From Trissonchulus latispiculum (Eukaryota > Nematoda > Enoplea > Enoplida > Ironidae), in contig JASAND010024208.1 of assembly GCA_030248195.1 (NCBI GenBank), positions 1 through 64,000 of the forward strand: a stretch of DNA of 64,000 bases, in the 5' to 3' direction. The translations under genes and the position numbers were made by a program. Position 1 is the first letter of the stretch. The number at the start of each line of letters is the position of its first letter. This document shows, one piece after another, positions 45,350-55,783 of the stretch. The notes under the pieces were generated by a model that was not told where the DNA came from, did not search any database, and worked only from the letters and a program-made list of their open reading frames with translations.

Positions 45350-48300
45350 TGTGGCAGACGGTCCACCAGATTGTTGATATACATTGTGAACAAGGTCGGG
45401 GGCAGGATCGCTCCCTGGGGAACTCCAGCATTCAATTGGAAACTTCTGCCAATGGTTTCATTAGCTTTGACTTGCACTCTTCTGTCTGACAGAAACTGGG
45501 AAATCCAGCGTCTGAGACAGTGCGGTAGTCTCATTTGATCCAGCTTATGAATGAGCCCAGGTATCCAGACAGTGTCCAAGGCTTTAGCAAAATCCAGCAG
45601 AACCATAACAGTGCGTTTAGGAGGTCTTGCATGGAAACCATCGGTAACATCCTGGACAATGCGTAAAACCTGGTCCTCAGTTGAATGTAGTTGCCGGAAT
45701 CCGACTTGGCAGGGGGCGAGTAGATTGTTAGCTTCTAGGTAGAATGTGAGGAGGTCCTTGATGAATGTTCGGAGGAGAGCTTGGAAGCCAAGCTAGGATA
45801 GCTCATGTAGCATGTCCGGCAGAACTCCATCGGCCCCAGCTGGCTTTTTTCTGTATATAGGAAATGGCTGCCTGGAGTTGCTGTTCAGTGATCGATTGGC
45901 AGCAGGCACAGTTGAGTTCATTTGGAAGTCGGCGGGAGTCTATTATGTGCCTGATTCTACTTCTGTCAATTTCTCCTACCGACGGTCTGCTGACGCTGAA
46001 GCATTGCTTAGACAGTTGGCCTTATGTCTATCCCTAACATAAGTCTTCCCATTGGTAGTTAGTGCAGCACCTTCGGGCTTAGTAAATCTTCCATCCATAG
46101 ATCTGTCCAGATCTTGGTTGAATTGGTGGCTAGGCTGAGAGTGCTGGCAAAGGCTTGGCACCAGGCTGCTTTTGTCTTCTTGATGAGATCATTGGCTTCT
46201 CTGGACGCCTCCGAGTCCAGGCCGATCTTTCCTCCTCACCATTAGATGCCACTGGCTTTCTTGACTGCCTCTCCTCATTTCTTCTGTCCACCGGAGTTTC
46301 GTGCGGCGCCTTCTTCTAGTAGGAATTACAGTCCTACCAGCTGTTCTGATAGCGCCAGCAAGCATCCAGTCAGCAAGATGGCAATTATCAGACGAGAAAA
46401 CGTCTATAGTTTCAAGTTCTTTATCCAGAACTTCCCGGAACATCTGCCAGTTCGCTTTCTTCAGCCACGGCTTAGCCGTCGCTACAAACGCCACAGTCAA
46501 CAAGATAGGGAGGTGTTCGGATCCCAGGTCCGGTCAGTTCCCCAGTGAACTAGCCCGTCCATGGCAGGTGGGATGGAGGTAATATTGGAAGCGGCTTCAC
46601 TGACAATACGGTTGTCCTTCCTGGTAGATGAACCGTCGTTTGCAGGTGCCATATTCGTGTCAGACGTCCAGTCTTCCAAAAGGACACCGGCACGGTTGCT
46701 GTCCATTTTGGCGTGCCACATGGCAGTGTGTGCATTATTGAAGTCCCCTCCAACTACGGTACCATATCTAGATGGTAGCTTGGACGGCTCAAATGGGAGA
46801 ACTTTATCATCGTCAACAGCTTGACGTATGAGTTTGATATAGGCATTGGCTGTTCGGTTACTATGGGTTTTTGCTGCCATGCCTTGAGATGGACGGAACA
46901 GACAAGAACTTTCGGTAACGTCGTCTTGGCTGTCCACCCATGGACCGGGATCAACTGTGTACGGAAGGTTCTGTCTGATCGCTGTGACAAACCGGCTCCC
47001 CACTAGTGGGCCTTGCTGACCGATGCGTCTGCCGCGAGTTCAGTCCTTCCTGATAACGAAAAATTGTGTGATTCTTGAAGTCTGGTTTCCCGGAGGAGAA
47101 CGACATCGACTGTCATGCCTTTGGTCTGACTGTCGAAGAGGAATTTTTCCAATTCTAGGCGCCGTTCCACTGGAGGATGGATAGACCAGGTGGGGCGTTG
47201 GCCTTGGGAGACCTGGGTGACCGGGTGGATTATATGGGCAGGTGTGGTGACGGAAGACGTTGCAGTACTATCAGAGTTGGGTTTGTGTGGGAGAGGGGGT
47301 ACCTGAACCGTTGTGAGAGGCAGCAGATAAGGTAGGAGTTGATGCCGGTATAGTGGGTTGATGGTTGGCTGTGGTTGGGGATGGGGGACCTGCAATGCCT
47401 GCAAATCCAGACAGCTTGAGTATTAAACATTGTCTTTATTTGGTTTAAGGTCAGATCTGCGCAATGACGGTGGAACCAGAAACCACAACATGTGCACGAT
47501 ACGCTCCAGTGGTGCCACGGCATATTCAATTTACATTTGCCACACGGATATTGAGGGGTTGGCTTTGGGGGCCCGGATTTGGGTGGATATTTCCGGCCAT
47601 TAGGAGAAGTAAAAGGGCGATGATTGAAGAAGTTCGTAGGATGGGCTCCCCTTCATTTACCCTTGAGTGGTGCTTGGCCCGATGAGCACCACCCATCACC
47701 AAAAGCCCGGCACTGATCAGAGAGTTTGGGGCAGACCGTTGGGGCCTTGACTGTTCCCAGAGTGGTCTGTTGCAAAGGGACGTGAGGCAATTTCGGTCTT
47801 CGCTGAGGGATCCATTAAACTATCTTCTCCACCACGCAAAGGCTGCCATTCTTGGAGAAGTCCTATTTTTCTTCTCCAGGGAATGCGTTATAATTAGTTG
47901 AAGTTGATTTAACCAGAAGGAATCGCAACTCTAAATGATTTTTAAAAAATCGCTACAAGTTGTTTAAAAATGTATTGTATTTTGAGCCAAATTTTGAAGA
48001 ACCAGCCCTCGTCATATTCTTTCCGCGAGACTAATTATCTATGTCTCATCGAACGGGCAGAAAGCCTAAGGTACCACCTTCTTTGTTTTTAGTTCTTGCT
48101 TCTATAGGAACCATTGTATTTTCTATCATCGAGATTACTAAACTCGATGTTTCATAACAATTCAGCGATTAATAGAGGATAGTCTGATATTGATAATGTC
48201 ATGGCAGCTGTCTTTTCTCACTGAGTTACGAATAAATTGCTTGAAAATAAAAAATAAGTTCGTGACAAAGCTATTATTTGTTTCATAAATTTTGAGAGGA

Positions 48301-48962
48301 CTGATGTTAATTATACATCTTAAATAATTATAGTCACGTAGTCATGTATTGTTTCAGAATTTTGTTCAGTAAAAATTCAACTAAAGGCGAATCCCAGGAA
48401 CTGAGTACATACCTATGTACATCTTTGTAAAAATTAGCTCATCTTTAGCCCATTTTTCATAATCGTGACAGGAAACTGCCGTGCTGAGGAGACTTCCTTA
48501 ACTGCCATAAGATTATTGTATATTAAGCTTATATAGTGTTAGGAAATCTAATCTGTTAGAGACAGTTTGTACTTTGTAAACTGTCTGACTGGACTTCAAG
48601 TTGTATGTTAAGTTATTCAGTTGACGGTTTTCACAACTTGCAGCATCCTCAATTAATCTATTGACTTTAACGAATTGTTGTGATCCGCTATGAAAGATGA
48701 ATAGAGCAATGTGACTTTCCCGCCTTTAGTTGCAAAGAAGGGTGGTCTGAGTCTCTGATGGTTGGATCCAATTAATTTTTTCTTTTATCTATCCAATTTT
48801 TCTCTCGTGCACTGCACAAATTTTTGATTAGCCCCAGTATATAAATTTTACTGCTACTCCTCACTTTTCTGCAAATCTCAACAGCATTCTTTTTTATTCA
48901 TACATGGTTCTGCAACATCTAGCAGCAAAACTAAATTTTGCTAACAGTTACTGCTAAAGTTA
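45350..48962 (-). mobile_element. Non-LTR retrotransposon (LINE), copy B
   Basis: Minus strand. RT fragment at 45343-45606 (LLDFAKALDTVWIPGLIHKL, RWISQFLSDRRVQV, GVPQGAILPPTLFTMYINNL). A further RT piece lies near 45.7-45.85 kb. An apurinic-type endonuclease region at 46.5-47.1 kb has VVGGDFNNAHTAMWHAK and LLRETRLQ. ORF1 (about 47.2-47.6 kb) is Pro/His-rich with a PHD-like zinc finger (PCGKCK, CTCCGFWFHRHCADL, WICRHC). An upstream region of about 1.3 kb (47.7-48.96 kb) matches copy A. Frameshifts and a deletion inside RT make it inactive. Endonuclease plus RT places it in the Jockey/CR1-like LINE group. It supplies the empty sites for insertions in copy A. Confidence 0.8.
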
Positions 48963-49903
48963 GATGTTAGTAGTGTAGTCGTTTCAGTAACCGATTTTAG
49001 TTTCAGTTTCAGTTTCAGTCGACGATCCAAGATGGTTTCAGTTTCAGTTTCAAGTCTTCTCCCAGAATAGTTTCAGTTTCAGTCGGAATCTCAAAATAAT
49101 TTCAGTTTCAGTTTTAGTTTCAGTCGAAGTTTCAGTTTCAGTTCATTCGAAAAACTACAGTTTCCAGCCCTGAGACAAAATATGATGCATAAATTTATGA
49201 TTATTTATACTCCTATAGCAGAGTTTTAACGAAAAAACTGCTTAAATCCTTCAAATCTTCATGTTTTGAGAAAAGACTGAAACTAGTTTCAGTTCCAGTT
49301 TCAGTCGGCCGCCTAAAATAGTTTCAGTTTTAGTTTTAGTTTCAGGTCTCATCCCAAAATAGTTTCAGTTTAAGTTTCAGTTTCAGTGCCTGAAACTGAA
49401 ACCTGTAAAACCTGAAATCTAGTTTAGTTTCAGTTTTTTTTTCTGTACGCCCCACTCCAGTTGGTCTTACACCGGTTAGGAGCAGTGTCAGCTTGGAGAT
49501 AAATTTATAAGTTTGACTGGGGGTTAGCTGACACCGAATAATTGTCTTTAACAATTACCCGAGGCGTTTCGCAAGGATGGAGATTTGCCCATCACCGGCT
49601 GTGTGATGAACGCACCTCGGCAGCTCCACCCGAAGGCGGCCGCCCCTTAACTCTCGGCAAATTGCTGACATAAGGGGGGATACCGCCTATCGTTGGTGCC
49701 GGCTGGCACCAAAATCAGATGATTAAAAATTGTAGTCAGCTGGTCCCCGAGGACCATTAGGGGTAGATTGCGTGTTTTGAGTTGCGGAAGCGGAGTACAT
49801 CTGCATTCCTCCGCAGTCAACTCATGAGTTCACTTGTGTGGTTGTGTGCGCGTTTGTGTGAGCGTACTTCAGTTTCAGTACCTGAAACATCACTAGATTA
49901 GCA
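48963..49903. mobile_element. hAT-like MITE with ACTGAA-word termini, copy 2
   Basis: Left end TAGTGTAGTCGTTTCAGT (48971); right end reverse-complementing to TAGTGATGTTTCAGG (ends 49895). Both termini are arrays of TTTCAG/CTGAAA words, as in 4190-4717. Flanks GATGTTAG and GATTAGCA are an imperfect duplication. LINE copy A at about 33.76 kb shows the uninterrupted sequence (GCTAAAGCATATG...TAATTGG). It contains a retroposon-like insert at 49431-49870. Confidence 0.7.
49431..49870 (-). mobile_element. Putative retroposed sequence with poly-A
   Basis: A GC-richer 440-bp block with no similarity to the surrounding hexanucleotide arrays. Read on the minus strand it ends in about ten A residues (TTTTTTTTTT at 49431-49442). 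It carries short stem-loops (GTGCCAGCCGGCAC; TCCTCGGGGA). No A/B box or ORF recognised, so the class is unknown. Confidence 0.4.
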
Positions 49904-50280
49904 ATTGGAGAGTTTATAAATTATTATCTTCAAACTTCTTTATTGGCAACGGCAATCGTCAAGTCGCCAAGGGAATTGCCAGAGTCCGTCAACCTCAACA
50001 CTGGGAAAACCAGAGCAACTAGTTTTCTAATTATTACACACGAAGGCTGCATAGTTATGAGTCGTGACTAGATAAAACCAAGAGTGAGATAATTAATACA
50101 ACTCAGCTCTTCCTATTAGAATAAGCTTGCGAGATTCTCGGCAGATTAGAGCCAAATCTCGGGGTTGGTACCGGTTATCACTGTTAAGCATGTGTTATAT
50201 GCGTGTGACGACCCTAAACTTCTATTTCCTACCAACTACATAATCTTGGCAGCAATAAGCCTTAATGAAAAAAGCAACTA
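49904..50280. other. Non-coding flank of LINE copy B
   Basis: The first 50 bp still resemble copy A (TTATCTTCAAAC/TTCTT). The rest is unrecognised. Confidence 0.3.
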
Positions 50281-50723
50281 AGGGCCTTTTCGCGCGCGAG
50301 TTAAACGAGTAGAGCTAAACGAGTTAAAATTAACTATTTTAACCCCTATTCGTGCACTCAGCGAGTTAATTTTAACCCTAACTTGTTTTAACTCTTTTAA
50401 CTCTCGCTGGGTTAAAAACGTGCTGAGTTAAACGAGTTAAAAACGGGAGAGTTAAAATTAACTCCCTGAGTGCGCGAATAGGGGTTAAAAGAGTTAATTT
50501 TAACTCGTTTAACTCTGCCCATTCCATTCCATTCTCTTCATGCACGCGTTCAAATCAGTGATCAATAGAAAACTATGCTTCTTGTCTTCTCTTGAATGAA
50601 GTTCAGTGGTTTAAGCATCCTTTTTAATTAGTGTAATATTCTTTATGCTACTAGTTGAAGACTTTGTTTTATTCCTGATTTGATTTTTGTAGAGATTAAA
50701 CAGTTTTAAGCATCTATGTACAA

Positions 50724-50942
50724 ATGTTTATTTATTATCAGCAAAGGACAAATCAGAGGGCGCACAAACTAATACCATCGCAGCAATTTGATTGGATAAG
50801 TTGTTCCAACCAAAGTTTAAACTTGAAGGAGCCAGCCTTTATCAAAACGGTTGACTATACAAAATTGGTGTACCAAGCTGCAACAATTGTATCCAAACTT
50901 GACCTAAAAGTCATCAATAATGGTCCACAAATGGATAGTTAG
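50724..50942 (+). CDS. Hypothetical small protein or exon, unrecognised
   Basis: I do not recognise it. The 72-residue frame has ordinary amino-acid composition (LIPSQQFDWISCSNQ, KTVDYTKLVYQAATIVSKL) and ends at TAG. It lies inside the GAGTTAAA-word element, like the orphan frame at 25209-25445 in another word-type element. Could be chance. Confidence 0.2.
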   Translation: MFIYYQQRTNQRAHKLIPSQQFDWISCSNQSLNLKEPAFIKTVDYTKLVYQAATIVSKLDLKVINNGPQMDS

Positions 50943-51044
50943 ACATTTCGCGTGTCTTTGCTGCGGTATTTCTATTACTACTTTCTATTGCTTCATATTA
51001 TTTGCTAAAAAAGACGAAATTTCAGAATTTTGCTAAATTAGCAA

Positions 51045-51564
51045 ACAGAATCTAGTGTTTGAGGCCGGCCGGCTTCAGTCGGCCGGCGGCCGGCCGCCGG
51101 CCGACGACTTTTGCTCGCCGGCCGGCCGCCGGCTACCGGCCGGCCGGCCGGCCGGCGGCCGGGGAGGCCGGCCGGCGAACGGGCGACCGGCCGGCCGGCC
51201 GGCCGCCGGCTGGGATGCAAATCACCAATCAGAAATTTACAAAATAGGGCAACTAAGCTTAAAATGGACTCCAAATCTAGTTTTTCTAATTTTTTATGTT
51301 ATGCTGTGCTATTTTTGTGAGATAATATCCGAAAATAAATATCTTAGCAGTTATAATAACTGCACTGCAAACTGCTCTAGGCCGGTAGCCGGCCGGCCGG
51401 CCGGCTGCCGGCCGGATTACGGGCTCACCGCCCGCGGGCCGGCCGGCCGGCTCACCGGCCGGCCGGCCGATGGGTGCGGCCGGGCCGGCCGGCGATCGTC
51501 CGGCCGGCGGCCGGCCGGCAGCCGGCCGGTGAAACCCCGGCCGGCCTCAAACACTAACAGAATC
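51045..51564. mobile_element. hAT MITE with GGCCGGCC-word termini, perfect 8-bp TSD
   Basis: ACAGAATC at 51045-51052 and 51557-51564. The 504-bp insert has inverted ends TAGTGTTTGAGGCCGGCC. About 165 bp at each end is built of GGCCGGCC/GCCGGC words (very high GC, CpG-rich) around an AT-rich centre. TAGTG ends and an 8-bp TSD are classic hAT. Long frames on both strands through the arrays (51038-51638) are composition artefacts. Confidence 0.9.
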
Positions 51565-52505
51565 ACAACAAAAATGGACGGATGTACTTGATACCCAAAA
51601 CAGAAAGAAGCAATCATAAGACTATAAGCTCCAACCAATCAGGCAGCACCCCTATGAAGTAGCGCTAGCCAATCAAGCTAAAAACTGGTTCGAAACAACC
51701 ATCAAAGCTAGCCAAGATTTAGACCATAAAAGGAACAACTTTGAGCATTTTATAGTTCATTTCATAGGATCAATTTCGCAAATTTTCTCCACACATTTTA
51801 CGCAAGTATTAGTCCACGCTACTTATTTTGCAAATGCTAAATTTATTACTAATTAATTTGTTTTGTACTGAAAAATAAAATTTTGCAAAAAACCTCCCGT
51901 ATAGGCAAAATAAATAAGTAAAAATGTTAACAAAAACAGCACTTTTGGCTTGATTGATCTGGAGTGACTTCAGGCTGCCTACCTTATTTTTAACTAGTTT
52001 AACCTACGTGCCGAATCGAGGGTTAAAAAAAGTCAGTGTAAAATGCTGCTGCAGAGTTAAAGGAGTTAAGTTTAACTCGCGCCCGAATAGCGGCAGTTAA
52101 AATTAACTCCGTGAATTTTAACCCCTTTGCGCTCGCGCGAATGCAGGTTAGGTTAAAAGAGTTAACTTTAACCCATGTTTGCGCGAATAGCTAGTTAAAA
52201 AATTTTAACTCCTTTAACTCGAGCTAGTTAAAATTAACTCATTTAACTCTTTTAACCATGGCGCGAAAAGGATCGAGTTAATTTTAACTCGTTTAACTCG
52301 TGCGCGAAAAGTCCCTCAGTCGTAGATGTCACGCGAGCTGACCAGAAAGATTATTGCATTCGCGGCTTATGTATGGATAGTAAACTAGGCTTCCAACCAT
52401 TTAACTGACATTTCTGTATTTATTTTTCAATTGTAATGTCCTTAAGTGAAAAGTATGTAAAACATCATAAAGAAGTGTATTGTTTTGGTGCACATACATA
52501 ATCGG

Positions 52506-53118
52506 GGATCTTTTGCCAGATAGCAAAACTACCCAGCCTAACTTTTGATTTTTTTTGACCAATTACTTTGAAATTTTGCATGGGTGCACACTGGAGGCTG
52601 ATGAATTCAAAAATACAAAAATTTTAAAATTTTAAAAATTTAATAAAATTCTAAATTTTAGTTTGGTACAGGGGGACCAAGGGGAACCGAAAAAGTTTTT
52701 GAAAAAGTTTTGCTGGAAACTTGCATACAGTAGTTTTCTGGGGCGCTGAGCTCGAATCTGAAATTCGTTTTTCGATTCAGCTTTTCGTTAGCTCAAGGCT
52801 TACATGTTAAGCTTACAACTTTAGCTTATACTGAGCTAACAAAAAGCTGAATCGAAAAACGGATTTCAGTTTTGTGCTCAGCACCCCCGAAAACCATTAG
52901 GTATATGCAAGTTTTCAACAAATTGATTTTGAAAAAATTTTTCGATCACCCTGGTCGCTCCTTAGCAAACTAAAATTTAAAATTTTTTAAAATTTTAAAA
53001 TTTTTGTATTTTTAATTTACCAGCCTCCAGTATGCACCCATACAAAATTTCAAAGTTATTGGTCAAAAAAATCAAACGTTAGAGCAGGGAGGGGGAGCGT
53101 AAAAGATTCAATCCGAGA
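52506..53118. mobile_element. Palindromic MITE family GGGTCTTTTCC, copy 3
   Basis: Palindrome centred near 52815 with the family core (TCGATTCAGCTTTTCGTTAG, TAAGCTTACAAC, GGGGGACCAAGGGGAACCGA). The outer arms diverge (ATCTTTTGCCAGATAG; AAAATTTTAAAATTT runs). Confidence 0.75.
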
Positions 53119-54690
53119 ACTCTCATCAGTCAAAACCACTCAACTTTGGATTTATAAGTGAGGAAGTAAGTCTTTAGCCAATAGTCCAATAGCTCAACAA
53201 AGAAGCAGGCTATATTTAAACAGTTTAGTCGTCCGCTAAGTCCTCAAATTTTCTCATATGCAGTATCTAATAATGACTTTAGATGAAAGATAGATGATGA
53301 ATATATATTTAGGTTCATATATTAAGGTATTGGAAAATGCTTATGTATAAATTTATTTGAGGCATAGCACAGTTTTAAAATATCGAAGGTTGTTTTGCAA
53401 GTGCAAGTTGTAGGATCGCCTTATACTGTAGTTTATTTGTACGAAAGATTGGCTTAACAATTCATATCTTAAATTAGTTTTGAGAGGAAGTTGTGGACAA
53501 TGGTTGAGTAAAGTGAAGCAAATTAGTTTCTCTGTTGCTGGTTTTCTGGAACCGATAATATATATGTAGAGCAGGAAGAAGTCTTCGAACCTGTATTTAT
53601 TTTATACTGTGTCAACAACACTTGGAAGAAAATTGCCTGGATATAGATGAAAACTGTTGAAAACATAGCCTTTATAGTTACCACGACGTAATTAGCTATC
53701 TGCAAAACAGATGCGTTTTCTATTGAAACATTTTGACTTTCTTACCATTAGTGATTTAGCATTAAGAACAACTGATGTTCTTTGGGAGAATCAATCTTTC
53801 ATAAATTTGGTGACATGTTACAAATCATCCAATTATATAACCTTGCTTTGAGAAAAGTGTGTGCTTAGTTCGTTTCTGTGCAGACGCAAACGGACAAACT
53901 TCTAAATAATTTACATTCATATTTAATTAATTCCAAATGATAGCAGCTCTTTTTAGTCAACAAGAGGATTCAGCAGTCGCGTAATACCTGGAGCATACGG
54001 TAGATTAATATCACAGCCTATTTCATGTCTCGTTCTTCCTATTATAAAATATTCTATCTGAGCACATGGCAAGAACCTGCGTAATAACAGAAGTAGATAC
54101 CCACTTAGACTTAACTACAATGCTTTAGCAGAACCTGATGCTTTAGTTTTCCATTATGCGCAAGTGATAAAATTTTAGTTCGGATGAAATTTCCGGACCT
54201 TCAAAGGAGCAGATGATAATTCGATACACGAAAGATTTCCGCTGAAGACTGAAATAAGGTGCCAACCTAAAACTATTTAAAGTTAAATTTCCAGTTCAGC
54301 AGGTTATACTCACCTGGCAGTAATGTGGCACACTGAAACTTTTTCTTGAGCTAGGCCTATCAGTTTTATTTCTTTCTATTCGTTTCTACTGTAATGCATA
54401 TTGTCGGGTATTTCCTGGAAATAATGTGGCTGATCTAGAAGTAAAGTACTCTCCCAATCATGAGTTTAGTACCTTAAATTAGAAATTCAGCCGAAACCTT
54501 GCACACTAACCACACCTTCTTTAACCATTTAATGCAGTCAAGGAACTGACAGCGCTACGATTTCACCGAATCAACAATGGAGTAAAAATTAACTTAAACA
54601 AATCCAATAGCTCTAGAATATATAGCAACAAACAGTCACAATTTAATTATTTACTATTAGCTATTAGTAAGTACTCTACTGTACTTTTAT
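53119..54690. other. Intergenic upstream of the receptor gene
   Basis: No repeats or genes recognised. It probably includes 5' untranslated exon(s) and the promoter of the seven-TM receptor; a T-rich acceptor-like tract ends at about 54698. Confidence 0.35.
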
Positions 54691-54703
54691 TTTAGCAGGC
54701 TAG

Positions 54704-55783
54704 ATGAGCTACATGGTTCTTAAATTTAATCATTCGTATACGACGTACGACGTCATGGTCCAAAAGTGGCAGTTCTATGGAATTCCGGAACGTACTCCCT
54801 TTTTTATTGCCTATATGATTGTTGGGAACACAATATCAATATGCGGAACATTAGGTTATTTGCTGTTTTTCTTCGTAATTGGAACTGACAAATCCAACAC
54901 CTTCAACAATTCCTTTTACAAGCTGGCTTGTAGCCTTGGAGTTCCTGACACCATGACTCTTGTGCTACACTACGGGTATTTAACTCTGACAGCGTTGGTA
55001 GGGGAGTCAAATCTGAACTTTTGGCACGTTTACTGGGTTGGTTTTCTACACGATGTTTGCTTTTGGTCAGTGGTTGGTCATATGATAATTGTTTGCCTTA
55101 ACCGCCTATCTGCTGTCATATGGATGGTTGACTACCACAAATTCTATGAGGATAAGAAGCTGTATGGTTGGATACTCTTGTGCTACATACTGGGATTTGG
55201 TGTGCCTATAACCATGTGGACCTGTACATGTTACTACCATGTGCCCAGTGGCTGGGGATGGGAGTTCAGCTGTGGAGACCCCAACGCATCCTGTGCCACA
55301 TTTGCCATGAAACTGAACGAGATCTTTTGCTTTGCCACAGTGGTCATACTCACAGGTGTTCATGTGATCATTTTTGTCAAAGTATGCACGATCAGTAGAA
55401 AGCATCGCAGCGTCAGCGATGCCAGTCAACGGGCCGAAGAAATGCGTCAGCGTGAGCGGGCAAAAAAGGAAAAGGCAATGGCCCTTCAGTTTTTCATGAT
55501 TTCCGTCATTCTAGGGATTCATGTTGTTTTCTTTTGGGTAGTCACCCCCTTGGTTCAGGCCGGAGCTATACCTCCTAATGTTGGAATGGTGATCCTGCAC
55601 ATATGCCTTATTATGAACAGTGCCATTAATCCTTTCATGTACCTTATTTTGGCATCTGATGGTAGAAGGGCAGTCGTCGCCCTGTTTAGACGGTTCTTTG
55701 TAGCAGAACGTACGACAGTGTTAGATTCTAAGCATACTGGAGGAGCTGGAAACTTCACACTAAGAACCCGCATTCAAAAATAG
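54704..55783 (+). CDS. Rhodopsin-like seven-TM receptor, divergent
   Basis: Seen: 359 codons uninterrupted from ATG 54704, just after an acceptor-like TTTTATTTTAGCAG. Seven hydrophobic segments at about 34-58, 72-97, 113-135, 153-173, 204-228, 262-284 and 293-316. TM3 ends in NRL (133-135) in place of the DRY arginine motif. TM7 has NSAINPFMY (305-313), the NPxxY motif. Extracellular loop 2 has two cysteines (190, 197). Intracellular loop 3 is long and charged (RAEEMRQRERAKKEK). The amphipathic helix after TM7 is basic. An N-terminal N-glycosylation site (NHS, 9-11) fits an extracellular N-terminus. Known: NRL/NRF with NPxxY occurs in class A-related nematode serpentine receptors (Srx/Srt-like) and other invertebrate orphan receptors, so a chemosensory or peptide role is inferred, not shown. 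Ligand unknown. The gene is essentially intronless in its coding part. Confidence 0.8.
   Translation: MSYMVLKFNHSYTTYDVMVQKWQFYGIPERTPFFIAYMIVGNTISICGTLGYLLFFFVIGTDKSNTFNNSFYKLACSLGVPDTMTLVLHYGYLTLTALVGESNLNFWHVYWVGFLHDVCFWSVVGHMIIVCLNRLSAVIWMVDYHKFYEDKKLYGWILLCYILGFGVPITMWTCTCYYHVPSGWGWEFSCGDPNASCATFAMKLNEIFCFATVVILTGVHVIIFVKVCTISRKHRSVSDASQRAEEMRQRERAKKEKAMALQFFMISVILGIHVVFFWVVTPLVQAGAIPPNVGMVILHICLIMNSAINPFMYLILASDGRRAVVALFRRFFVAERTTVLDSKHTGGAGNFTLRTRIQK

Larger units (their letters stand above)
38623..45350. mobile_element. TTAA family copy 3, split by two nested insertions
   Basis: Pieces at about 38623-38657, 39649-39823 and 45173-45350 read in order against copy 2. Interruptions are copy 2 itself (38658-39648) and the GGCCCGTTGCAT element (39829-45167). 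The copy ends where LINE copy B begins. Confidence 0.65.
50281..52316. mobile_element. DNA element with GAGTTAAAATTAACTC-word termini
   Basis: Inverted ends AGGGCCTTTTCGCGCGCGAG (50281) and, from the right, AGGGACTTTTCGCGC (ends 52316). About 230-300 bp at each end is filled with GAGTTAAA/TTTAACTC words, some perfect palindromes. The interior has CCAAT-type motifs, a 72-codon frame and a nested hAT MITE. No clear target duplication. Confidence 0.7.

Noticed and set aside
46246..47006. Plus-strand frames of 60-100 codons across the LINE
   Set aside because: Antisense to the minus-strand endonuclease and RT coding regions.
51038..51638. Several overlapping long frames on both strands rich in Arg, Gly, Pro, Ala
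   Set aside because: They are translations of GGCCGGCC word arrays inside a hAT MITE; all frames stay open because of composition.
55106..55773. Minus-strand frames opposite the seven-TM receptor
   Set aside because: Antisense shadows without motifs.
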